Of a stretch of 64,000 bases of DNA, positions 34,514 to 45,124 are shown in pieces. Source of the stretch: Adineta ricciae (taxonomy: Eukaryota; Rotifera; Eurotatoria; Adinetida; Adinetidae); contig CAJNOJ010000001.1 of the NCBI GenBank assembly GCA_905250025.1, positions 186,001 to 250,000 of the forward strand, given 5' to 3'. Numbering within the stretch: the first letter of the stretch is position 1; each line of letters opens with the position of its first letter. Both the position numbers and the translations under genes were made by a program. The notes under the pieces are model-generated. The model saw only the letters and a list, made by a program, of their open reading frames with translations, did no database searches and was not told the origin of the DNA.

Positions 34514-35850
34514 GATTGAATGAAAGAGATATATGGTTAGGTGTTGATGTAGATGATACACCAATAATTTTTCCTAATCGTTTACTAAGCAATAGGATAA
34601 GTCGATTTCCTTGACCAAATTGTGATGTAACTACTGTTCCATTGACTACTCCAATTAATGAATGACCACGTTTGAAATCAATGATTTGTTGTGGTAATTC
34701 AATAGCAACACGTTTTTGTGCTACACGTGTATTTGCACCTAAATGTGGTGTACGAATGACACCAGGGTGTTGAATGAGTTTTAAATCAGTTGGTGGTTCT
34801 TCAAAGACATCCAAAGCAGCACCACTACAATGACCAGAATTGAGTGCATCAAGAAGTGCTGTTTCATCAATAATACCATCACCACGAGCAACATTAACTA
34901 ATTTAACACTTTTTCTACATTGTAATAAAACTTCCTCATTGATTAAATCTATTTAATTAAACAAAAACAAATAGTATAAAGAGATTTCTTTTTGGAGACA
35001 AAAACGTACGATGAGTTCCTTGCATTAATGGCACATGAACAGTGATGTGATCTGCTAATGACCAAAGATCCTTTAATTCAAAGAATTCTACTCCAAATGT
35101 TAAACTTTGTTCTGCAGGGATAATTGGATCATAACCAATCGTCTAAATTATTTCAAAAATCACTTTTCTTTCATATTAAATGATTGCATTCGTTTTGCAA
35201 TTTCTCGTCCAATTCTTCCTAAAGCAATACTAGCTAATGTTTTACTATTTAATTCTTCACCCATAAATGTTGATCGTTGTCAAGTACCTGATTTTAATGA
35301 AGCACAAGCATTCGGAATACTTCTGAAAAAAAGGATAGAAAATATTTGTTTAGTACAAACAATAGTTGTTTTGTATTGTTTCTTATCGAACCAAAGAACA
35401 AATCAAAGCACAAGTATGTTCAGCAGTTGAAAGAATGTTTCCGCCAGGAGTACTTAATTACGAAAAAAACTAGATAAGATATGGAAGAAAAAAAATTGAT
35501 GATACAAACTTCATAACAAGAATTCCATGACGAGTTGCTGTATCTGTATCGATATTATCTGTTCTTGTTTCTCCACGTCCAATTAATTTCAAACGAGGTG
35601 ATCCTTCAATAACAGCACTTGTTACTTTAGTTGCACTTCGAACAGTTCAAATATCAACTTCCTAATCAATGAAGACAAGTCATTTTTATCTAATAAGAAA
35701 AAAAAACAATCAATCATACTTGAACTCGTTTAATTAATTCTTCTTTCGATTGTTTAGCTAATTTAATATCTTTTTCGACTGAAAATCCATTTGCCACTAA
35801 CATATCCATTCATTGGAAAGTGAAATCATTAATGATTAAAGGACAACTGT
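34514..35850 (-). pseudogene. PHGDH: D-3-phosphoglycerate dehydrogenase, decayed copy
   Basis: The first enzyme of serine synthesis. The order of blocks matches animal [128 protein letters not shown], then PHLGANTRVAQ. Three in-frame TGA codons interrupt it: one near the N-terminus, one before RSATK, and one where human PHGDH has the tryptophan of KDGKWERK. The first glycine of the nucleotide-binding GxGxxG is alanine, and the splice junction before TIGYDP lacks a GT donor in frame. The C-terminal regulatory part is missing because the region ends at the duplication copy A join. Confidence 0.82.
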
Positions 35851-35948
35851 TATAATGATTAGAAACCATTGAGAATTGGCAAAGATAAAGTAAAGAAAAA
35901 GAGAGAATAGTTTTTGTTTTGACGTATCTTATTTATAATCATACCATT

Positions 35949-36323
35949 TCAAAGTAACAATGAGAGGTTCATGAAGTTGCTCTGGCAAAACTTTAAAAAA
36001 AAGATGACTGTCGTTGCTTGTTCACCTAAATATTCATCTGTATTGGAAATGAATTCTGCAGCAATGTAATCAATTTGATCCGATGATAATGGTTGTTCAT
36101 CGTGTACTTTTTCACCACGTTCTTTAGTTAATGCAATTATTGAACGAGCAACATCGTATATTGTGAGACTTGGATTATATGTTTGAATAAGAGCGGTTAA
36201 TTTTGAAAACTTTTCTTCGCCGTTTAATGCATAAAGATATTCATCTCGAGCAGCTCGCTTTGACAAAGTTGGTTTTATGTAGTGAACCATTTTGTTTCGA
36301 AGTTGTGTAGCAATATTACCCAT
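35949..36323 (-). CDS. Unrecognised protein, possibly frameshifted near its end
   Basis: From MGNIATQLRNKMVHYIKP the frame has balanced, non-repetitive composition: LYALNGEEKF, LTIYDVARSIIALTKERGEK, LSSDQIDYIAAEFI. It looks like real coding sequence of about 115 residues. After EYLGEQATTVIFF a run of eight T bases is followed by low-quality sequence in frame. The neighbouring frame then reads LPEQLHEPLIVTLKWYDYK before a stop. A one-base slip in the T run is therefore likely, either real or a sequencing error. An upstream in-frame ATG at 36356 adds 11 residues. Family unknown. It lies just upstream of the decayed PHGDH on the same strand. Confidence 0.45.
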   Translation of the reverse strand: MGNIATQLRNKMVHYIKPTLSKRAARDEYLYALNGEEKFSKLTALIQTYNPSLTIYDVARSIIALTKERGEKVHDEQPLSSDQIDYIAAEFISNTDEYLGEQATTVIFFLKFCQSNFMNLSLLL

Positions 36324-36442
36324 TTGAATGAAGTTTGCATTTTTTTTCAATTTCATTTAAATTCGAAGCATGAGATGATTGTATCGGTGTGAAGCTAGCA
36401 CGAACAAATGATATGTTAGCTAAAAACTTCTTTACTAAATAT

Positions 36443-36519
36443 GTCCCGTCCATGAAAACCACACCATTCGACTCAGAATTTAATTCTGCATCGAATGGTG
36501 GTACTTTTATTCACGGGAC
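36443..36519. repeat. 77-base near-perfect hairpin
   Basis: Left arm from GTCCCGTCCATGAAAACC pairs with the right arm ending TTTTATTCACGGGAC. The shared inner stretch ACCATTCGA-N-CAGAATT meets with almost no loop. Arms are about 38 bases with a few mismatches. It sits just before the start of copy B. Confidence 0.8.
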
Positions 36520-38096
36520 AAACTTTGGAAAAATTTTTATTCCCTTTTCTGAAAGAAAGGGTTATAGCGACATAAATACAGTCGTGAAAATGCATAAAGT
36601 TTGTTTGTTTGCATAATCCAATCAGATTGCAGCATATTATGAATCAATGAAATTTATCTATAATCATCAAAGATTGACCACTGATGAGGTAACCGAGGTC
36701 GAGGATCTCGAATCCGATATCAGTTTTTCGAGACTTCAAACAGCTAATTAGTTAATTATTAATTAGGCAATGAAAAATTTTTTGGTTCTTGAGTAAGACT
36801 TGACCGAAGGGTAATCAGCGTCGAAGATATCGAATCTGGTATTAGTTTTTCTGTAGAAAAATTCTGTTCTGTTTTTTTCAGAAAAAGTACGATTTTTTGC
36901 AAGGAAGATTTTTTTGTGGGCGATAGTGTTTGAAGCAGCAATATGTAGAATAAAACCAAATAGCTGATTAGCGTCCGCCGGCTGGATACTCATACTCTCA
37001 TCAGTATATTGATAACATTACAATTACATAAACAGCTATACTACACAAACATTATCTGCTGCTAACCACTGGAAATAATACTTCCTCTAACAAATGTTGT
37101 TTTGGACAGTTACAATGGCACAACATTGGTGATTCTTTAACAGGGAATGAAAGGAAATGGTTTGATTGAATTTGAAGGGGATTTTAAGCTAGATGAAAGA
37201 ATGAAAGTTGGACATGTAACGGCTAGCCGCGAGTGGCCGACCGGAGGTAGATCGACGAGTGACCAGGAGTTTGTTTGGGTGGCTTAGAAGAAATAAAATA
37301 AGTGTAAGTAAATTGATTTTTGATTGTAAATAGTGGGAAGAGAGTCGATTAGTAAATCTTTAGAAACAGTGTTCCTTTTGCTTACATCTTTGGACAAATG
37401 AATTGAAAGCAGTTTGACATGAATACAGTAGAAAAGGATTAAAAGAAAAGAATGTGCATAAAAATGGGTTTAATTCGAAGCGGATTAGAGTGAGATATAC
37501 GTTAGAGTTTTTATCTGAGTCTTGTAATTCTTTCAGAACAGGGTCAGCGAATCCAACAGATGAGCGCTACTTGTTGGTAGTAGCAAACGAAACAATTAAG
37601 TTTATTTTTGACTCAGATTGGCAAATACATTCAATGAAAACTAATTTACAATAAAGGAAAATATGCATTATAATCTTTCAAGCCAAGAGATATAAGTAAT
37701 ATCAGTTGTTCCAATCTCAAGTGAGGTAAGATGATGCTATTGAACGATTTCATTCGACTGAATTACTACCAGATGATTTCTCCACATTATTTGACTGCGG
37801 AGCGGTATTCCAAATACAAAAGGTTTTTTACCAATGGAAAAGCTTTAGCTATTCTAAGAAAAAAGAACATATTCAAATGACGCCCAGTCAGCTACAGATA
37901 GCTCAATAACGTAATTGAACACGGTATTTGTAAGTATATTGTCAATAAAGCAAAGCTTTTCAAAGTCAAAGGGTAACGTATATACACGATATGTAATTGA
38001 GAAACTACGGGCAATAACACCTGGTATTTCGTGATATCCAATATTCATGAAATTTCATTTATAAGATGTGTTGGATTCATCCTATGTTGTCTGTTT

Positions 38097-38425
38097 TTAA
38101 CCTCCTGAGAACGGATGACGTATGTATACGTATGGGTTGAAATCAACTCATCATTTATTTGCGTATACTATTTACGATATTTTAATGATCTATGCCGCTA
38201 TATATATCTTTAATGCATTGTACTATCATTCGTATAGTAACCTCTTTCATCTTTTTTCTTTTTGTAGTTATATTCATCACTTCTAATTTTTCGCTATGTC
38301 ATAGTCCACTGCTATCATTTATCGTCTATTTTTATTTATCTTCGCACACATTATCTCTCGCATCCACCAGAGTGTGTAAAGTCTTGTTTGCTCTATTAAA
38401 AATAATCCCGTCCTCAAGGGGTTAA
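38097..38425. mobile_element. piggyBac-like MITE in copy B
   Basis: Same element as in copy A at the same place, bounded by TTAA (left end TTAACCTCCTGAGAACGG). It must have inserted before the segmental duplication. Confidence 0.65.
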
Positions 38426-39845
38426 TGTTACCAGTGAAATCAAATCGTTGAAAATAATTTTAGTAAGAGGGACTATGAATGCGCATCAATTAAAGAATAA
38501 AATAGATTTTCAGGCAAATCACATGAGCAATCTGTATTTCAGCAAAGGAAAACCGATGCTGAAGAACTAGAACAATGTAGTCCCATTCATTCCATAATTT
38601 ATTGCAGAAAGCATAGAGTAAAATATTATGAAACCTATATATCATAGCACGCTTTACATAAAATACTATCCTCCACAGTCAAATAATACATCAGGTACTA
38701 TTTTTGCCCTTCGTCGTAACTGCTCGCATTTGTATATCACAGTTATTATATTGTAAGAAACTAATCGGAAGTTAGCTGATAGCGGGACTATGGATGTTTT
38801 AAAGTAAGATACTACAGCGTTCTTGTAGATTTCATAATTATCGTTAAAACCATCTGTTTAGGGATATTGAAAAGCGGTTTAACTTTTCCAATAAGCTAAA
38901 CGTCTTGTTTCCTAAGAGAATCGATAACATTTAGTGTTTCGAAGGTTTTCCACGTTTTCTTATTTATTAAAATACCATGGGGGTAATGAATTCATCAAAA
39001 TGAATTGACAGCAAATTGTTAAAGCACCTCGATGAGGGAGCTGTCATTTTATTTATATGAAAGATGGTGAATGTTCTAACTTACCCTTCAACACAAAAAA
39101 ACAGATACGCAGCTTAGGGATAGCAACTTAACTTACCTTTAAATGTTCTGGTTAACGTCACCTCTGCAGTAAACCGTAGCTCAATTTTATAGTTTTTGGC
39201 TTTAAAAAGAAATCAAAGATCATGTGACTGTTTTTTTCTCAGGTTGAGAAACGATCATTTTTGTTTTTGTTTTATCTATCATCGAATAAGATTTGAAAAA
39301 ATGAAACAAACACACTGAGGGATGCTGCATGAAGCTCTATCAGCAAACTACAATCATCTGTTCTTTTTAACTAAAAAACGTCAAATGTTGCAAAACGATC
39401 AGTGAAAACTGACTGGGTAACATTTAGTGTTCTCGAAGACAAAACATACATAATCAAAATAGATCTCTAATCTAAGCTGTACAGTTTTTATATTCCATTA
39501 CAATTTTTAGTTAAAAAAATTAATTTAGAAATGTTAATTCCTTTTCATGAAACTAGAATCGGTTTCTAAAGGAGCCAAAGCCATAAAAGATGTCGTGTTT
39601 TCAATTTTTTAATTTACCATTGTAACTGTGAAAACAGAATTCACTGCGCATACGTATTCTAATGCCATCTATCTGCGCACGCCAACACTTCATAACAGTT
39701 GAAATGATTACACGTCATTTGTTTTCGTCAAAGACATATATATCTGCATCATCACCATGAATTACTACTGATAACGAACAAAACCAAATATTTTTCATCG
39801 CTTCCAGTCTCTACGGTACAGTCTGCTGCACGATTGAAATACAGC

Positions 39846-42800
39846 ATGCACACATTTTCAACGTTACCTGTCGAACTAGTTTATCGAATTATGGATCATC
39901 AAAATGGCCGGACGCTATTTTGTTCAATGCAAAATATCTGTCGACGGCTCAATCAGATCCTGAGTACTTACCAGCGATATCAAGTAAGTTTACTTGGTAT
40001 TTTAATATTCTCGTCGACTGTGCTATACATAAGCTTAATGGTATTTGATGTCGTAGATTCCCTCATAGGACAACCCAAACTAATTTCATAATTCGCAAAC
40101 AGTTTGCTAGGATGAGACAATCACAGCCAGCAGTCATATGCAATCAAGCATTCCTTCACTCGCTCCCTTTTGTTCTATGTACATTGAAGATACATCCGAC
40201 CGATACGCGACCATGAACGAGCAAAACGCTTACTTATGCGTTACCGTTTCCGCGTTGCACTTCTCGACACAAAAATTGCATCAATTACAACTTTTGAGGG
40301 AACTCATCTACTCAAGCAAACAACACTGTACAGTTCTTTGACCTATGGCAATATTCATTCTCAACACGCGTACATCAAGTCCAGCTCCTACATTTCAGAA
40401 GACTAGGACTTGGATATCCCAGGAGCGCGTCTTCAAAAGAGAAATCTCATTACCACCTATATATATTGAAACTTATGTCCTACTCTTTCCGATTCTATCC
40501 TATCACAGTAATCCCCTGTCTAGATTCTCGACACAGCACTTCTTTCCGAAACAACAACTAGCCTGATCTTCCACCCGAAGAATTCACATCTACACCCAAC
40601 TCCTTAAAAATCTACCACACATAACTATTTCAAATCACACACATACCATCCAAAGTGCCATCAAAGGTTTTCTTTACTACTTCTGCTTTTCATTACGTAC
40701 TACTTCAATCCAGACACTCACCACACTTGACCTCAGTTGGAACCGAATCGGTGCTGACGGAGCACACAACATTGCTAATGCGCTGAGAACGAACACGGTA
40801 ATATTCATCTCATTTCATAGAAGATGGAGCGCTCAGTCTATATCACACCTACAGACACTCACCACACTTCACCTCAGTGGGAGCAAAATCGGTGCTAAAG
40901 GAGCACAACACATTGCTAATGCGCTGCGAACGAATACGGTAATATTGATCTGATTTCATAGAAGATGAAGCACTCAGTCTATCTCACACCTACAGACACT
41001 CACCACACATAATCTCAGTTCCAACCAAATCGGTGATGAAGGAGCAAAACACATAGCGGATGCGTTGCGAACGAATACGGTAATATTGATCTCATTTCAT
41101 AGAAGATGAAGCACTCAGTGTATCTCACACCTACAGACGCTCACCACACTTGACCTCAGTTGGAACCAAATCCCTGATGAAGGAGCACAACACATAGCGG
41201 ATGCGTTGCGAACGAATACGGTAATATTGATCTCATTTCATAGAAGATGAAGCACTCAGTGTATCTCACACCTACAGACGCTCACCACACTTGACCTCAG
41301 TTGGAACCAAATCCCTGATGAAGGAGCACAACACATAGCGGATGCGTTGCGAACGAATACGGTAATATTGATCTCATTTCATAGAAGATGAAGCACTCAG
41401 TGTATCTCACACCTACAGACACTCACCACGCTTAACGTCCAGGACAACCAAATCGGTGCTCAAGGAGCACAAAACATTGCGGATGCGTTGCGAACGAACG
41501 CAGTAATATTGATCAGATTTCACACAAGATGAAGCACTCAGTGTATCTCACACCTATAGACACTCACCACACTTAACCTCCGTTCGAACCAAATCGGTGC
41601 TGAAGGCGCAAAACACATTGCGCACGCCTTGCCAACGAATACGGTAATGTTGATCTGATTTCATAGAACATGAAGCACTCAGTGTATCACATACATTCAG
41701 ACACTCACCACACTTAACCTCGAGAGGAACCGAATCGGTGCTGAAGGAGCACAAAACATTGCGGATGCGTTGCAAACGAGCGCAGTAATATTGATATCAT
41801 CTCATAGAAGATGAAGCACTCACTCTATCACATACATACAGACACTCACCACGCTTAACCTCCAGGTCAACCAAATCGGTGATGAAGGAGCACAACACAT
41901 GGCGGATGCGTTGCGAACGAACGCAGTAATATTGATCTGATTTCATAGAAGGTCAAGCACTCAGTCTATCTCACGCCTACAGACACTCACCACACTTCAC
42001 CTCAGTTGGAACGGAATCGGTGCTGAAGGAGCAAAACACATTGCGGAAGCGTTGCGAACGAATACGGTAATATTGATTTCATTTTATTGGAGATGCAGCA
42101 CTTAGTGTATCACATACATACAGACACTCACCACGCTTAACCTCCAGGACAACCAAATCGGTGATGAAGGAGCAGAACATATTGCGGATGCGCTGCGAAC
42201 GAACGCAGTAATATTGATCTGATTTCATAGAAGATGAAGCACTCAGTGTATCTCAAACCTACAGACACTCACGACACTTGACCTCTGCGACAACCAAATC
42301 GGTGATGAAGGAGCACAACACATTGCGGATGCCTTGCGAACGAATACGGTAATATTGATCTCATTTCATGAAAGATGAAGCACTCACTCTATCACATACA
42401 TACAGACACTCACCACACATAATCTCAGTTCCAACCAAATCGGTGATGAAGGAGCAAAACACATTGCTAATGCGCTGCGAACGAATACGGTAATATTGAT
42501 CTGATTTCATAGAAGGTCAAGCACTCACTCTATCTCACACCTACAGACACTCACCACACTTGACCTCAGTTGGAACCGAATCCGTGCTGAAGGAGCACAA
42601 CACATTGCGGATGCGTTGCGAACGAACGCAGTAATATTGATCTGATTTCATAGAAGATGAAGCACTCAGTGTATCTCACACCTACAGACGCTCACCACAC
42701 TTCACCTCCGTTCGAACCAAATCGGTGATGAAGGAGCAGAACATATGGCGGATGCGTTGCGAACGAACGCAGTAATATTGATCTGATTTCATAGAAGATG

Positions 42801-43269
42801 AAGCACTCAGTCTATCTCACACCTACAGACACTCGCCAGACTTGACCTCAGTGGGAACCGAATCCGTGCTGAAGGAGCACAACACATTGCGGAAGCGTTG
42901 CGAACGAATACGGTAATATTGATCTCATTTGATAGAAGATGAAGCATTCAGTGTATGACATACATACAGACACTCACGACACTTGACCTCTGCAACAACC
43001 AAATCGGTGCTGAAGGAGCACAACACATTACGGATGCCTTGCGAACGAATACGGTAATATTGATCTCATTTCATAGAAGATGAAGCACTCAGTCTATATT
43101 ACACGTACAGACACTCACCACACTTCACCTCGGTGCGAATGAAATCGGTGACGAAGTAGCTCAACATATCGGAGATGCGTTGGGAAGGAATATAGTAAGA
43201 TTGATGCTGTTGTCGAAGAAGTTTGTAATTTCTGTTTTGTCTCATTCTTAGAGCGCCAAGATGGTATAG
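39846..43269 (+). CDS. F-box/leucine-rich-repeat protein, copy B (20 exons predicted)
   Basis: Predicted exons: F-box exon 39846-39983, then 18 LRR exons of 84 bases starting at 40714 and every 141 bases to 43111-43194, then a terminal exon 43252-43269 encoding SAKMV and a stop; 555 aa if spliced this way. The first exon contains FSTLPVELVYRIMDH and NICRRLNQILSTY, an F-box. F-box proteins link substrates to SKP1-cullin ubiquitin ligases, and LRRs would bind the substrate. Every LRR exon is open, begins and ends in phase 0, and has the consensus TLTTLxLxxNxIGxEGAQHIADALRTNT. The F-box exon also ends in phase 0. The 730 bases between the F-box exon and the first LRR exon have no convincing coding frame, so either they are one intron or a middle domain has decayed. 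Confidence 0.7.
40714..43194 (+). repeat. Array of 18 exon-intron LRR units, 141-base period (copy B)
   Basis: Each unit is an 84-base exon (one 28-residue ribonuclease-inhibitor-type LRR) followed by a 57-base intron from GTAATATTGATC to CTCACACCTACAG. The period is exactly 141 bases for all units, with no indels. Units 4 and 5 are identical. Variation is greatest in the two residues of the LxLxxN segment (SW, SG, SS, QD, RS, ER, QV, CD, CN, GA). The last unit is divergent (DEVAQHIGDALGRNI) and caps the array. Confidence 0.95.
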
Positions 43270-44122
43270 ATCTGGCTTTAAATTCAATCGGAGAACAAGT
43301 GATCGTGGATCTGATGGCTCTTTGTGTAGATCGGATCTTTTTCGATTGAGAACTTAGTCGATATCATTTGTTGTGTGGTTATCGTGACATTGATGAGTAA
43401 TAAAGGTATAGAAAATGAATCTTGTTGTGAGAAGTGAATGTTACCTGAATGGTAATACTTTTTGTTCTGTGAGAAATGCATGTGCATTAGTCAAAATGAA
43501 TGGTTTAGTTACGAAGGTATAACGGAGCAGTGTTTGGTAGAAGAGACGCCATAGTGCGGTGCGTGTATGAGTGATCCTCTCGGTTTAGAGTTTGTTTCTG
43601 AGAGGGTATGATGGACAAGACAACATTACTGTAGACAGCTCGACTATACTGGAGATATAGAAGAATGGGGTCGATGGTAGTACAGCATGTATGCAGTTCA
43701 GATGTTATATCTACTAATGGCAAAGTGATCAGAACGTGGTACACTGAATGGTAGCAATTCTTCATTATAAGAAAGCTGTTGCATGCTTTATTCCGAAGCC
43801 TAAATGTATTGATTGTTTGATGAGGAGGTTTTGTTTCTTTTTGTGGTTCATTTTTGGAGAGAGTAGTATAGGTCGGTTATGTATGAGTTCTATGGTGTGT
43901 TTGAAAAAAACACTGTTATAAACTGACTAGAATGACATAGTGAAGAGAGAATAATTAAAAAATAGCACACCCAATCGCTCTGTTAGATTAATTATTTCCC
44001 ACCATCAGCGTAGTCTGAAAACAAGTTATTTTGTCGAATATGATCAGCACTATTCACTCTTGGTGCTTATCCATGTTAAAATATCAGGGTAGTGTTTTTA
44101 CAGTACTTTATCGTGGAAAGAG

Positions 44123-44194
44123 NNNNNNNNNNNNNNNNNNNNNNNNNNNNNNNNNNNNNNNNNNNNNNNNNNNNNNNNNNNNNNNNNNNNNNNN
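44123..44194. other. Assembly gap (72 N)
   Basis: Run of N. Sequence before the gap follows the 3' flank of copy C (equivalent to about 57760). Sequence after it matches copy C only weakly, so the gap sits at the end of the duplication. Confidence 0.98.
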
Positions 44195-45124
44195 AAGGAC
44201 TTTATGTGTTTACTCTATCTTTTATTCTTAATGCATTCGTTTCCTTTTTTTGTCTTGTGGAAGTCTGTTTATATATACATATGAAAGAGATAGCTTTGTT
44301 TTCTTCAGTTCTCTCTTTTCTCTGCCATTCAAAGTCAACGATTGAGCACTGACACTTATTTAGCAATGTACGAATAAGATTGTGCGGAACGATTTTATTA
44401 CAGAAATTTATGCACAATTTAAGCCAACGATACGCGATCTGATCTAATTTTCTTAACGAAATAAATATATAAACAAACCTATCGAATACCAAATAAGAAC
44501 ATCTCTCTTCTACACGGCGAATAATACCATCTATGATTATCAATTATACTAGTTTGCATTCTAAATCGATATTACCTCGAGTTAACACTGCATATCAGTA
44601 TTTTGTTTTTGAAATACTGTTCGTTCAAGTGCAAAAACGAGCTATGTGAAACAGAAGAGAATTTAATACGTTTTTATTCTCAACCAGTCATTATATAGAC
44701 ACGTCTTAAGGTGCCAAGCAGTCAGGCGTTAACATGACATTTGAACTCTGACGTAATGATGCATGTATAATTTTTATTTAAAGTGAGCACACACTCTGCT
44801 GGTGCATCCAAAAATAGAGAACAAGTACTCACGTCTTTGCGACTACTTCTTGTACACAAGTCGATAAACTTGTTTTGTAATCTTTTTGAACGATTGGTAT
44901 GAATGCATCAACTTTGATGTGCTTATATAATCATGGGGATGATTACTTTAAAGAATAAACATACCGTTATAAAGTAAAAAATGACTGTAATGCTTCATTC
45001 GTTCTCCTCCCATTGCCCGTTCTCGAGCACGTAGTTAGACATGTGCATACCATAACAACCGCGTCATTCTTTTCAGTAGAGAACAGTAGTACATAGTTCA
45101 GACGGTGCTTTATTGATATAATCA
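44195..45124. other. Intergenic interval before the DUF389 gene
   Basis: No supported gene. A 113-codon minus frame at 44202-44543 is longer than expected by chance in this composition but shows no recognisable motif. Confidence 0.4.

Larger units (their letters stand above)
36538..44122 (+). repeat. Segmental duplication copy B
   Basis: Matches 50094 onward (copy C) over the 2.6-kb 5' module, the F-box exon, the spacer, the LRR exon array and about 0.85 kb of 3' flank, with mostly single-base differences. The first 2.6 kb also match copy A. Cut at its 3' side by a run of 72 N. Confidence 0.9.

Noticed and set aside
34514-35850. PHGDH as a selenoprotein or as a gene using TGA for tryptophan
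   Set aside because: Not all three TGA codons fall at plausible cysteine or tryptophan positions, the cofactor loop has lost a glycine, and a splice donor is gone. Plain decay explains all of it.
40714-43194. Direct repeats at fixed spacing that could be taken for a CRISPR array or a satellite
   Set aside because: The period is 141 bases with a translatable 84-base part and a GT-AG intron. Repeats vary by amino-acid logic. This is an exon array of a eukaryotic gene.
44202-44543. 113-codon minus-strand frame after the N gap
   Set aside because: Begins in the weakly matching end of the duplication, no motif or splice partners; kept only as a remark on the interval.
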